Positions 1 to 11,089 of a stretch of 64,000 nucleotides of DNA are shown piece by piece. The notes beneath the pieces were generated by a model. The model saw nothing but the letters and a program-made list of their open reading frames with translations. It did not search any database and had not been told where the DNA came from. Both the position numbers and the translations under genes were made by a program. This DNA comes from Zerene cesonia (lineage: Eukaryota > Arthropoda > Insecta > Lepidoptera > Pieridae). Location: positions 186,001 to 250,000 of the forward strand of contig NW_024045138.1 in assembly GCF_012273895.1 (NCBI RefSeq), in the 5' to 3' direction. Position 1 is the first letter of the stretch, and each line of letters starts with the position of its first letter.

Positions 1-1328
1 TCTTCAGCTTTATAATATTAGTAGAGATAACAATCGAAATATATTTTCAGAAACAAAACACGACCAATCACATTAAATATTATTGAGGTTAAACAACCAA
101 TTTGCAAAAATACAATATTTCCAACGTAACAATTTGCGAATGATAAAAAATGTACGACACGTACAGCCGATGCTATTTCACAAATGAACATGCTCGATGC
201 GTTTTCAGATTTTAAAGCTAACTTTAATCATTGTATTTATGTTTTTTGTTGAGACATGTTCTCTATATTAATATGACATTTTATTGAATCGTAATCATTA
301 AATTAAATATATTTACAAGTAGCTAAATTATAATTACTAGCAATAACAGACGGACATCGTAAAGGTTAACCTTTGAAAAAAAAATGGTTGCCTGTAAAGT
401 CGGTTTTACGGGCGAAGATTTAACGTGACAACGTCTTTTTCGCGGTAGAATATTTATTGATATGAATATTATTAAATTGCACAATAGGAACAACGAATTG
501 AATGAAAATAAGAATTGCACAAATTTTAACTATAGAAAATATACTTTGTTTACTAAAAAGACAGAGACAGAGACAAGCACGCGCCGATTCAATGCGCCTA
601 ATTAGAGAACTAGTGCTGCGCGCGCGGCGGACCTATCGTAGTTCGGTGACTCATCGTAACGTTACCGGGCGTTACACTTTTTCATGAGTGACTCCGAGCC
701 GCAACCTAATTTAAGACGTTATCACGTCAAAAAGTCTGGAATACGTAAGAGAAACGTCTCTTTTAACGTATGATATCAATACTAGAAATGGCAACTTTTT
801 AGGGTTCAGTGGTCAATATCCAAATGGTAAAATGACTCGTCTATCACCAGGATGTATCTCATGAACCGTGATAGCATTGAAATAGTTTTGTTGAAATTTT
901 CAGGGATATTTATTTTTCTGTTCTCGAGGTATGCAAGGGTATATATTGAATGGAATGCCTTATTTTTTGGTATGCTTAGCTTATTTCTATTAAATCGCTA
1001 GAATCGCGAGTGTGACTACAGAAGTGTGTATGTATAAATAATTAAAAATGGGAAAGACAAGAAGAAAAAAAACATATGATATAATATAACTATAATTCAT
1101 AATTATTGTATTTAAGAACCTTTCCTTGTTCTAACTTAGACTATTTTTATATTGAAAGTGAAAAATACGAAACGTACAATCTACAATTGCAAGATATAAA
1201 ATGTACAGAGGGCGGTCTTATCGCTATAAGCGATCTCTTCCAGACATACATTGCTTCTATCTGGTCTCCTATGTTTTATGTGGAAAAATTGTTACATAAC
1301 TGTTGTCTATATCAAAATATTGACTTAC
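1..1328. other. Intron toward missing tail exon; repeat content
   Basis: No coding exon was recognised here. The first 30 bases are the end of a Helitron-like copy (TTCAGCTTTATAATATTAGTA). Bases 374-734 are a repeat also present at 14.4 kb. Bases 797-960 are a degraded copy of an element whose edge is TTTTTAGGGTTC (fuller copies at 9.6 and 54.3 kb). Bases 1198-1255 match a short hairpin-bearing repeat (GGGCGGTCTTATCGC) also seen near 16.5, 23.7 and 35.1 kb. Confidence 0.6.
374..734 (+). repeat. MITE-like repeat, copy 1
   Basis: About 360 bp that recurs nearly unchanged at 14387-14744 in the same orientation. Close to its ends it has inverted arms: ACGTGACAACGTCTT at 424-438, and its reverse complement (with one mismatch) at 713-727. 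It is AT-rich with a GC-rich centre (GCTGCGCGCGCGGCGGACC). There is no coding potential. It behaves like a non-autonomous terminal-inverted-repeat element; superfamily not identified. Confidence 0.7.
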
Positions 1329-1434
1329 TTCTTAAATACCAGGGCTGCGATAGCAACTGCTGTAGTTAGCACCGCTACAACAGCTGCGAACGCCCCAGCG
1401 ACTGGGAACTTGGCCATCATTCTTGCGGTTTCCT
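1329..1434 (-). CDS. Exon 13: transmembrane segment
   Basis: Residues about 626-661. Acceptor CCAACAG, then EETARMMAKFP, followed by about 23 hydrophobic residues (VAGAFAAVVAVLTTAVAIAA then LVF) and Lys. This is a clear single-pass transmembrane helix with a basic residue on the cytoplasmic side. A strong donor (AAGAA|GTAAGT, phase 2) cuts the frame exactly where unspliced reading would give a TAA stop. The cytoplasmic tail must therefore be in an exon left of this window; nothing coding is visible in 1-1328. An internal GTATTT could serve as an alternative donor but is less likely. Confidence 0.93.
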
Positions 1435-1545
1435 CTGTTGGAATATATTGTTGAATTAAATTATTAACGGAAATATGTTATGTATTAATTCTATTTATAC
1501 TGAACTATTATTATGAAATCTTTCTTCGTTTCATCATCATCAGTC

Positions 1546-1873
1546 AATCCTAGTAATATCATAAATGCGAAAGTTTGTAAGGATGCGTGGGTGTTTGCTA
1601 CTCTTTCACGCAAAAACTACTGAAACGACTGCAATGAAGTTTGGTACATAGACAGCTGGACAACGGGAATTACATATAGGCAACTTTTTATCCCGATATT
1701 CCTCCGGGATACGGACTAACGCGGGTGAAACTGCCTATATGTCATTCCAGTTATCCAGCTACCTAGGTACCAAATTTCATTGCAATCGGTTCAGCAGTTT
1801 TTGAGTTAAAGAACAACAAACACACACACACATCCTTAAAAATTTTCGCATTTATGATATTAGTAGGACTAGT
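1546..1873. mobile_element. Inverted pair of Helitron-like elements
   Basis: Bases 1546-1732 are a forward copy of the Lepidoptera element that starts TCCTACTAATATTATAAATG and carries GCAATGAAATTTGGTA and TTTTTATCCCGATATTCC. At about 1733 it switches directly to a reverse copy (GCCTATATGTCATTCCAG onward) that ends ATGATATTAGTAGGA at 1873. The GC-rich CTAG ends of both halves are missing. Compare complete single copies at 20558 and 61626. Confidence 0.75.
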
Positions 1874-2242
1874 AGGAAGTAGGATAACCTTTTACTTCAG
1901 TAGAATTCATATTTTTAATCCTACTATGTTTATGTAAAATTAATAAGAATGAATTCAAATACTACTCTTGAGTTTCACGATATCTTAATCTAAACATCTT
2001 TATTTTTTGTTTATAATATAAGAAAGATATGGTGAATGTCGGTATAAATTGCTGGCATAGCAATTTTAACAACCAGTAGCCGACTCCGTCAACTTCATGT
2101 TGTCCCTAAAATATCCCAATATAATAGATCTTATACAGAAATCAATTGCTTTTGTACCCGTATTTTTGTAAATTACGGACCTACGAGTCTTTCATTACCT
2201 CATTACATATTATTCAATCCTAAAGTATAAAAGATCTCTTAC

Positions 2243-2392
2243 CAGTATGTTTAGCTGCATCCTTGAAGACCAGCTCTCTCAGTAGTACAGGGTCGGATAC
2301 GCCCTTGTTGTTCCGAGCGCTGACCGTCAGTATCTCGTCTTCACTCACCGACTCCAGCACCGACCAGCTTATGTTCAGCCATACCACGAGGT
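2243..2392 (-). CDS. Exon 12: second half of fibronectin-III-like domain
   Basis: Residues about 576-626. Acceptor CCAACAG, then DLVVWLNISWSVLESVSEDE, ILTVSARNNKGVSDPVLLRE and LVFKDAAKHT. The L.V.A.N.KG.S.P..L....F.DAAK.T pattern matches the C-terminal half of Sidestep FNIII domains, which ends just before the membrane. It has an NIS sequon. Donor CTG|GTAAGA, phase 1. The intron to exon 13 (808 bp) holds an inverted pair of Helitron-like copies. Confidence 0.94.
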
Positions 2393-3673
2393 CTGTTGGA
2401 AACATATTTTATGAGGTCTCTTTACAAACGTCCCAAAAATTTTTTATTAAATATATTTTTTTTTATTTTCTAAATCGATAACTCTGTGGGTTTTCAACCG
2501 ATTGACATGATTCTTTTTGTATTTGATAGTAAGTTATTGTCATCCCCATGTCCCATTGTAGTATTTGTATTGGTACTTCCTGATTGGGACGTCGTAGGCC
2601 ATTTTTATATAAAAGAATTATATAAATAACCAGCTGGTTTGCACTTAAAAGTCATGCAGCCATTCGCTAAAAGAGGATTTTGATAATTACCCCGAGAGGA
2701 TAAAGGTTTGTACCTAGATGGTATTTACTCTCTATACAAGGTAGGTCTAGGCGGACGAAGCTGCGGCAATAGCTAGTTTCAGTACATACATCTTATATAT
2801 CAATAAAAAGTTTTATCGTCAAAATATCGTTGATATTTTCAAAGCGGTTTTCAAAGCAGAAATAAGTTTTTTTATTTCAGATGGAGTCGATATCATCAGA
2901 TTTTTTACGAAAGAATGTCAGTTATTGTCAATGTCCACCTCACGTGTATGGAATCGTATTGTGGAATTGAAGTTTCTATTTTTTATCGACGTTTATCGAG
3001 TTTTTTTTACCTAATTGGACCGATGGTTGGTGAATCGGCAATATTGCAGTTTCATATTGACTACGAGAATTTATTTTTCTGTCGTTCATAGTCTTACTCA
3101 AACTCCAACTCAAATGGTTTTTATTAATGTTCACTTTTAACTGTGTTTTCGAATATAATACATAGGTATGGTTAACTAGCCTATAGTACTAAGAATCACG
3201 TACATACACGACAATAAAATAAGTTTTCATTTCAAGTTTTCATTTACTATCAAATGGAAAAAAAGATGAAAGAAATGAAGAAAGAATATGTGTTTATTAT
3301 GGACGCATATACATAAAAAAGAAAGAAAAAAGTGCAGGTCAACAGCGTCAAATAATATAGAAGTATGGCCACAGTGTTAATAATATATATGGAAGTAGAA
3401 AATATTGGGTTAAATATAAAAAAAAAATCATTAATTCCATAAAAATAACCAACAAACATTGACGTACCATAAGAAAACCTAGACTCATTATCACACTCAA
3501 ATATTCAAAGTTCCAAGTGTAATACAAGAGACTTTGAACATTAATACCACGGAATAAGGTGTTAATTTCATTGTATGTTTTATACAATACCGCTTATGAC
3601 GCATTTGTAATAGGCTATGGTGAGATTATATGTTTATAGTACGTTAATACAGTAAATCTTACTGCAGTCTTAC
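2393..3673. other. Intron 11; degraded repeats only
   Basis: AT-rich intron. Bases 2494-2540 resemble the widespread ACCGACTTCAAA/GATTCTTTTTT-type lepidopteran repeat, and 2690-2777 look like the GC-rich end of a decayed Helitron-like copy (GGCGGACGAAGCTGCGGCAATAGCTAG). Long T- and A-rich runs at 3000 and 3250-3430 make spurious open frames. Nothing else is recognised. Confidence 0.45.
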
Positions 3674-3847
3674 CATTCATCCTAGCTGTACTATTGACCA
3701 GGAGTCTATTGGTGTCACCAACTGCTTCCAGCGTGAAGTACTGGTTCAGCCCACCATCGTACCCAGCTATGCATCTCACTGAGAGGTACACGTCCTTCTT
3801 GGTCACCACGCGGTTGGCGGTGCAGTTCCTCGGTGGGGATGGACGTG
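3674..3847 (-). CDS. Exon 11: first half of fibronectin-III-like domain
   Basis: Residues about 519-576. Acceptor GTCTTTCAG, then ARPSPPRNCTANRVVTKKD, VYLSVRCIAGYDGGLNQYF and TLEAVGDTNRLLVNSTARMN. P..P.NCT...L.V.C..GYDGGL.Q.F.LE is the Sidestep membrane-proximal FNIII module, including its two Cys residues. Sequons: NCT and NST. Donor AATG|GTAAGA, phase 1. An unusual heat-shock-element-like array lies in the intron only 16 bases upstream of the acceptor (positions 3863-3920). Confidence 0.95.
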
Positions 3848-3862
3848 CTGAAAGACAAAACA

Positions 3863-3920
3863 TTCTAGAATCTTCTAGAACTTTCGAGAACTTTGTATGA
3901 ATATGTAGAAATTTCTAGAA
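3863..3920. promoter_or_regulatory. Heat-shock-element-like array (TTCnnGAA units)
   Basis: Bases 3863-3890 hold six alternating TTC and GAA triplets, each separated by exactly 2 bases: TTC-TA-GAA-TC-TTC-TA-GAA, then CT-TTC-GA-GAA. A second run, GAA-AT-TTC-TA-GAA, follows at 3908-3920. This matches the HSF binding pattern of inverted nGAAn units. It also reads as a degenerate 10-bp tandem repeat, so origin by repeat expansion is possible. It lies in intron 10 just upstream of the exon 11 acceptor. Function is unproven. Confidence 0.5.
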
Positions 3921-4858
3921 ATAGAATAGCAGAGGAATAAATCTCCCGTGAATTATGATTGTTAGTTGTGGTTGTTTGTATATTATAAGGATCAAACTAT
4001 AATGGACATATACTTGCACACATTGTAGACATTATTTACATTTATTGATGCCAACACCATAAACAATAAAAAATATTGTTTATGTTTTTTTTACTCTCGT
4101 AAATCTTTCTCTTTTTGGGCTTCAAAAAAAAGGAAGTTATCAATGCGACTTAATTGTTTTGTCTTTGTTACCTGATTACCTTTTACTGGGTGAACCGATT
4201 TTTATAATAATTTTTTTATTTGAGACTTGGTGCCTGCCATGCGGTTATTCTAACAATTTGAAGGCTCTGTTTCTCATTAAAAATATTTATTAAGCTATTA
4301 TATAATCCCTTTATTTATGTAATCGTATATACGAATACATAAAGATTCCATTCCATATCGCTATACTAAGAACGAACTTCATTGCATCATTGTATATTCA
4401 CAAACATGTCCCGGGTGCCTGTTGAAAGGGCTCAACGTCAAAGAGTTGAGGACAATTCATTTCCTCGTCACTTCCCAGCATCGTGCCTGGCTATCTATCG
4501 GCAAATTCAATGGGCACGCGACACTGCCAAAGTCACTAGCAAATAAAGTGAATAATAAAAAGGACTAGAGCTGGCCTCGCCTTTGTCTGGTCATAGCGAA
4601 ACTGCGATAGAACTAAATTCTACTTGCTTTGAAACTGTTTCAGTTTGTCCATAAGAATTATGTAGGAGGGAGATTGAATTCTATAAAGGTATTGTAATGG
4701 ATCCGACCAGCTTTCTACAGAACGGTTGGTAATAAAAATTCTCTATAGCACTTCAAAAACATGTTAAATTTGATATTTTCTAATCAAGATGTCAAATTGT
4801 CCAAACTACAGTAGTAGTTCTACACAAACACTTCTGAACCGATTTTACCATTTGAAAG

Positions 4859-5206
4859 CTTTTTTTTTTTATGTCACAGTCACAGTCGGCAATGGAGCTG
4901 GTGGGTCGCCTGATGGTAAGCGCTACCACCGCCCATGAACATTTATAGAGGCATAAGGTCCATTGCAAACCTTACGCCTCTACAAATGGATTGCCGACTT
5001 TTGGGAAGGGATTAAGGAAGGATTGGCGAGAGGAATAATTGGCGAGAAGACTGGGAAGGGTAAGGAAAAGGATATGGGCCTCCGGCTCCCCCACTCACCG
5101 AACGAAACACAGCAGAATGCTATTTCACGCCGGTCTTCTATGAGGGTGTGGTACTTCCCCGGTGCGAGCTGGCCCAATTCGTGCCGAAGCGTGCTCGACT
5201 ACCACA
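4859..5206 (-). mobile_element. Poly-A-tailed retroposon, full-length-like copy
   Basis: On the minus strand it starts near GTGGTAGTCGAGCACGCTTC, continues GGCACGAATTGGGCCAGCTC and ends GACATAAAAAAAAAA. At least ten related copies or pieces occur in the window. The head and the CATCAGGCG..CCACCAGCTC region near the tail are shared by all full copies. It looks like a SINE or the 3' end of a LINE; the parent is not identified. Long open frames across it are by-products. Confidence 0.75.
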
Positions 5207-5236
5207 TACAAGCTGCGCCTTCACTGAGAGATAGGC

Positions 5237-5455
5237 TATATAGTAATCACGATCGAAGCCGGGGCAGACCGCTAGTGTTGTCCGACCGCAGCATAGTCCA
5301 AACCACTGGACCGATCGAGCTAAAATTTGGCATGCAGATAGCCACTGTGATGAAGGCGTCCGCTAAGAATTTTAATAAATTCTGCTCCCAAGGGGACAAA
5401 GTTTGCATCATGAAAATTTAATACAACACCGCGGACGAAACTGCGGGCAATAGAT
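5237..5455 (+). mobile_element. Helitron-like fragment, CCGATC...ATGCAGATAG type
   Basis: It contains GGACCGATCGAGCTAAAATT, GGCATGCAGATAG and GGCGTCCGCTAAGAATTT, then ACCGCGGACGAAACTGCGGGC. The same modules occur at 24335-24545 (reverse) and 58555-58742 (forward, ending in CTAG). It directly follows a short CGGGGCAGACCGCTAGT end of another Helitron-like family at 5256-5276, so this is a compound insertion site. Confidence 0.6.
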
Positions 5456-6562
5456 AGTAAACTTAACTGAAAACCGGCGCCTCTCCACTAATACGGAGAG
5501 GCAATTGCTGAGTAGTCCATCACAAATCCTATCCAAATATTAGAATATATCCAGTGTTATTTTTTTTTTATTTTTTATTGTTCTTAAAATGTATTAGTTG
5601 TATGCTAAAATGTTGTATTTGTGATTGAATGTTTTTTCTTTCTTTCTTTCTTTCTTTCTTACATAATATAGGTAACTTAAGCATCTCGTATAAACAAGAA
5701 AACTGACCACGTGTCTAGATTAATTTCACTCAGCATGGCATTAAGTAAAAAGTTAAGGGAAGCTGTAAATTGCATGTAAGTTTTCTCGTTTCGAACTTAT
5801 TGACTGTTCGCTGAACTTCGGGCGTATTTTAAAATATTTCGGTGCGCACAAGTCGCCGTGTTTTAGACGAACTTTTGTATTGCGGAGTTTGTTGATTTGA
5901 TATATTTTTTTTTTTGTTTTCATTCGTTCGTTGGGTGATATGTTCTAATAATGTGTAGGTTATGGTTTATTATCTGGACTGATTTTATGACGAACTAAGC
6001 ATGAAGGAGGTTCTCTAGTCGACTGTTTTTTGACGTGAGTTTTTAACTGATTGACGCGATTCTTTTTGTATTTGAATGGAAATTATTGTTATTTGTCCAT
6101 TTTAGATTTCACTAGTCTTTCCACCCCAGGGACGGCAGAGGCACACATAAATTATTTGAACGAATTAAAAATAATGTTTAGATACGATTCTCAACCATGA
6201 GGCACGTATTGAATACGAAATCATGCTTGAAGCATCCTGGAGCCAAGAATTTTGAACTGAAAAATGAGATTTTGAATCTATCTTATCTATGTACCAAATT
6301 ATATACAGATACGATAAGCTGTTATCGAATGAAAGCGTAACAAACAACCATCTATACTTACAAACTTTCGCGTTTATAATATTAGTATACTACAAGTATA
6401 ATTATAAAGATTCTATCTGCAATTGTATATCTATAGTTTTATTGTTATTACCTAAGAGCCGTTTTAGCGCACTTTAAGTATTGTTGTCGTTCTGTGATTC
6501 TATGCGCTTTGTCAAGCGATAAATATTTTTATTCACATTTCAAAACAACGTACCACCGCACC

Positions 6563-6771
6563 GCAGCTCCCGTGTCCCTGCTGGGGTATGGGGCAGATGA
6601 TATACAACTGTTTCACTGATCGATTTTCTTTATTGCAAAGAAGATGATCATCTTTTTGTGTCTTGGCAAACCGAAATATTTTTTTGTGAGTCCCCACCGG
6701 GATTCGAATCCAGGACCCCCAGGTTCTACGGCCTACGTTCATACGTTAACCACTGTAGTGAGGAGGCGTTC
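6563..6771 (-). mobile_element. tRNA-derived SINE, copy a
   Basis: On the minus strand the head is CGCCTCCTCACTACAGTGGTTAACG, with a B-box GGATTCGAATCCC a short way in, and a tail with CATCTGCCCCATACCCC. The same family is at 7944-8158, 31654-31778 and 55709-55920. The RNA polymerase III box spacing identifies a tRNA-like head. No clear target duplication was found for this copy. Confidence 0.75.
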
Positions 6772-7164
6772 ACTGCATAGAAGGAGTTGTTAGTCCTATA
6801 ATATTGTTATATTAACTGGAATTTTGTATAATATATTCAAGTTTCGTATACAAAATCTATTAGCGTTATAATTGTTAACATAATTATTAAGTTAATTCAT
6901 TAATCATGGTTTAAATTAGCACTCTCCTTCAAACCTTGATTAACTAAGTTTACCCTCTTACTCTAGATAATTGTGAACTAACTGTTTAGATTTCGTTGAC
7001 GAAACATGATTTAAGCCATGGCCAAACAATATTATTATATAAAAAAAAAAACAAAAATTTGTCTTATATTAGGCAAACGTTAAACGGGGTTTATAGTGTG
7101 GTTTTTGTTTTGTCACAACACGTGTTCAACAAATATATATGTATAATTCTTATTAAAGACTAGA

Positions 7165-7350
7165 CTAGGATATCAAGATTCCTATTTTATCCTACAAAGC
7201 ATTTAATCGGGATAAAAGTATCCTATCACCCAAGTCATCTCATACCCTGTCTGTATACCAAATTTCATGAAAATTCGATCAGTAATTTCAGCGTGATTTA
7301 CGGACAAATATTCAAACAAACAAACTTCCACATTTATAATATGAGTGTGA
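7165..7350 (-). mobile_element. Helitron-like element, TCACACTAATATT type
   Basis: On the minus strand it begins TCACACTCATATTATAAATG, with GTCCGTAAATCACGCTGAAA and GATAGGATACTTTTATCCCG, and ends in CTAG. Relatives are at 29697, 45998 and 50755. The low-coordinate end is a duplicated CTAGACTAG. Confidence 0.7.
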
Positions 7351-7943
7351 TGCATATTTAATGTATATACTACACCAAAAATACTGCAGAAACAACTGTT
7401 GATACAAAATATACATATTTATTGAGAATGGTAGCTCCAACTAAAACATTTATTTATTCAATTAGATTTCTACAGAAGCACGTTTGAATCGTCATTTTAC
7501 ACAGTTTTATCATTTACCACCGGTTCTGAAAACAATTTCTTCAGAGAAGAGCCGGCAAGTAACTGTAGCTGCTCTTTTAAAATAACATCAATTTTATATT
7601 TTAGTTCTATAAAATATGTATAATACATAACAATGATGCCATGGAACTGTCCTGTGGTTCTTAAGTTCTCATGAGACACAGGAGCCACACGATCCACACG
7701 ATCCACAATAGTCTCCCATCCATTATGGATCTTGGTGGGGCAAGACATATAAGACTGATTACCTCGTTACCTGTAAATAAATCACATCTATTTCACTGAG
7801 ATTGACGCGAAATGCATTTATTTGCTCCATACTCACACGGGACACGGAATTTCGTTTGTAAAATTTCTCACTCGAAGCTGTTACAGAAGATTTTATCGTG
7901 GACGTCGAATCCACAATAACAGAAGTAATTTGATATATAGTTT

Positions 7944-8158
7944 GAAGTGAAGTCCCGTGTCCCCTAGTGGGGTATGGGGCAGATGATGTACATCTGTTTC
8001 ACTGATCGATTTTCTTTACGGACAAGTAGGTGATCAACCTTCTGTGTTCTGCCAGACCGAGACATTTTTTTTTTGTGCGTCCCCACCGGCAATTTAACCC
8101 AGGACCCCTCGGTTCTACGCTCACGCGTTAACCACTGTACCAAGGAGGCGGTCAAATA
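7944..8158 (-). mobile_element. tRNA-derived SINE, copy b, with perfect 12-bp target duplication
   Basis: The element is flanked by GATATATAGTTT at 7932-7943 and again at 8159-8170. The minus strand reads GACCGCCTCCTTGGTACAGT, then GGTTAACGCGTGAGC (A-box region). The usual B-box site here reads GGGTTAAATTGCC, a mutation of GGGTTCGATTCCC. The tail is CCCCACTAGGGGACACGGGA. There is no poly-A. Confidence 0.88.
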
Positions 8159-9599
8159 GATATATAGTTTACTATTTACTTTTTTTCTGACAGTTTTTCA
8201 TACATTTTCTAACGTATGTGTATAATGTACCAGCAATTCAACTTTCCTCGTCCAATATTGACGCAAGACTTGCCGAAAGAAAATCACATTAACTTTCCAT
8301 AAACCCAATTCGTTTTCGAAAACGAAATAGTAACTTCGAATCCAATTTAGCCTGTTACCATATTCATAAAATAATCAGACTAAGCCGGACCTCGCTATAC
8401 ATTTATTAGTTGTAATATAGTTGATAAAATTGATATTAAAACGCGGCATTAGAATCCACGCAAAGGCAAGCTAGCAATTCCAAGTTGAAATTGAAATTTC
8501 TGTTAAGAGGCTTAGTTCATTAATGTTGCCGTCAAGTTAATAGATTATATTCATGTATAGTTTTTCCTTTCAGCTACCTACGCAACTTGTACTGTGTATG
8601 TAAATATTATTTCCTCCGAAACCGGTCTCCGACGCACCCAAAAGGCAGTAATTTCCTATCAAACACAATAAGGATCACGCTAATATATTGAAAAAGCAGG
8701 GGTAACGAAACCAAATAAAAATACAGCCGATTTGAGAACCTTCTTCGTTTTGAGAACGTTGGTTAAAAGTGACCTAATTACTGGAAATAAATATAGCGGT
8801 AAAGATTTCCTTAACCAACAATATTTTAAGTGAATTCTCTTATTTTATCGCATCAATATCAACTTACATTCCCACTAATATAAATTGCAGTGCTTCTATT
8901 ATATAAGATTATTATTATGCACATGCAATATGGAGTCTCTGAAAACATCACACCTTATTCCATTTATTATGTAACATAAGTACACTCTCAGTTGACTCCA
9001 AACTCAACCATTTATTTGTTCAACTACTTCTGTATGCACTTCAGATCCTTCAGAACTATCTGGAAGAAATTCTGTTCTAACTATTTGATATCTTCAACCT
9101 TTCACAGTCATTTTAATATTTTTAAATCACGAGATTTGTATTTTCCCAGTCCCTAATTGCAGAGTGATAAAGAGCTCAATAAATTTAATGTCCAAAAGAT
9201 AAAGGGAAAAACTATTTAATATTAAGGCAAAAGTTTAAAAATTATTATTCCAGACTGCTAACTTCGTAAATATAAAATGCTCCATCTGCGAATAACCTAA
9301 ATGATTATCACGACGGGAAATCGGGGGCTTAAATTGAGTTGTAAAATTAGTAATTTACGAATTAACTTCGAGACTCGTATTTTAAGATATATTGACACTG
9401 CGAAATGTGCAATTGAAATGCTACTCTACCGTTCATTAGTACGGTCTATATTTGTTTTATTAAATTCTTCCTCGAGTCAATTATTTGTGCTCTTTTAAAC
9501 TATAGTTATAATGTTAATTCCTCGTTCAACTCGCCCCTGTAAGAAAGGCGGGAAATGTTAATGTCTTTTATTTATCATATGTGTATATTGTACGTATGG

Positions 9600-9895
9600 G
9601 TTAAGTGCAAGTCGGACTCGCGACACTATGAGTTCTGTAAAAATAAACTAAAGAGCAGCTGCAGAAAAATTGGTCCCCCATTCCTTTTTATCACTAAACG
9701 TTTCTAAACTTCGATTTATTATTTATTGTTATATCAATATGGCTATATATAGCATAAATACATCATCTCTGCAACTGTCTAACCAACTCGGATCATGAGA
9801 CTGCCTGATGACAGACGGTAAGATAGACAGACAGAAGAACAGCGAAGTATTAAGTGCCCCGTAGGACCCTTTGGTTATAGAACCCTAAAAAGAAA
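9600..9895 (+). repeat. Dispersed repeat with AGTGCAAGTCGGACTCGCGA head
   Basis: Runs from AAGTGCAAGTCGGACTCGCG to a GGGTTC-like end at TTATAGAACCCTAAAAAG, with GATAGACAGACAGAAGAACA inside. A fuller reverse copy lies at 54240-54500 and fragments at 797-960 and 63580-63615. It is a common non-autonomous lepidopteran repeat; class not determined. Confidence 0.6.
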
Positions 9896-10149
9896 CACAC
9901 ACCTTTATATGTTTCAACTAAAATATATAAAACGTACATAAAATAACAACACATTTATAATAATGATGTAAACAAATAAATAATATTGGAGTGTATGTTT
10001 ATAATATTAAAAAAAAGCACAAAAGGCATAACTTAAGTTATTTTATTCCAATATGGACATGGGAAAATTATGATATAAAGGAAAACCTTAACGCGGGTGA
10101 ACATTTGGTAAACAGATAGTATAACATAAAAATATATAGTTATAAAGAA

Positions 10150-10315
10150 CTAGCGGTCCGCCCCGGCTTCGCCCGGGGTACATATATAGCCTATAGCCTT
10201 CCTCAATAAATGGGCTATCTAACACTGAAAGAATTTTTCAAATCGGGCCAGTAGTTCCTGGGATTAGTGCGTTCAAATAAACAAACAAACTCTTCAGTTT
10301 TATAATATTAGTATA
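10150..10315 (-). mobile_element. Helitron-like element, CTATACTAATATT type
   Basis: The plus strand shows CTAGCGGTCCGCCCCGGCTT at the low end and TCTTCAGTTTTATAATATTA at the high end, so the element reads on the minus strand from the TATAATATTA side to CTAG. Other copies: 12367-12435 (partial), 23960-24120, 32630-32788, 34683-34864, 35615-35774, 49505-49660. Confidence 0.8.
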
Positions 10316-11089
10316 AATAACGACAACTCGAAAAACGGATTCTCGTTATATACATAAAATGAAATTTTCGTTACACAAAACATAACGTTAGATAGTAAAG
10401 TGGAATAACTTAAAATATTCCGACATCGTCCAACTTAAACGAAGTCATAAGACTTGAGAGTTTGAAGTTAAGTTTTTATGGATTAAGCTAACACTTCAGC
10501 AGACAGACATTACTCGTTGTCGCGTAAAATCTCGATTAATTGGATTTTATGTTGTTTCCGAATCGATTAGAAGTTAAGCAAGAAGTTAAGAAGACTATTT
10601 GAATAACCTGTCTGTTCATCATCATCACATCATCACCTACATTTATTATTTTTGTTGTTCACCGTTTAAGCCTTCACTAAATTTCTACATTTATTTGGTC
10701 ACAAACAAACCCAAACGAACAATTTGATTTTAATATCACGAGTAAAATATATTGAAGTTATGTGGTTTAGTATGCCTTGCCTACCTACCAAATAACTTTT
10801 TCTATTATTTTTGTTTTCGTTTGAAAGACGAATTACAGTAGATTATTCAAGTTATACGGAGCACTGCAAGGTATAAAATAATCGTATGAAAGAGTGTTTC
10901 ATCTTAACGCAGTACTTATTCCAGTGTGGGAAAAAGACAGCTATACAGATTGTCTAGCGCCATTTTTCCCGTATTTACCGCAAATATGTAGTAGAAATAT
11001 ATGCAACCTTTTTACCTCAACCTTATTCTAGAGCTAAATTGGAATAGACTATACATATGCTTTATTATTCCCTATACATCTATATATAT

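Noticed and set aside
4406..4546. 46-codon plus-strand frame starting MSRVPVERAQ
   Set aside because: Short, no relative recognised, no neighbouring exon in phase.
4963..5421. 152-codon open frame
   Set aside because: It reads through a poly-A retroposon and a Helitron-like fragment; composition is that of the repeats.
7497..7748. 83-codon minus-strand frame with CPTKIHNGWE
   Set aside because: The end near 7500-7570 (CACCGGTTCTGAAA, GAGCCGGCAAGTAACTG) looks like a common lepidopteran repeat; no conserved domain seen in the rest.
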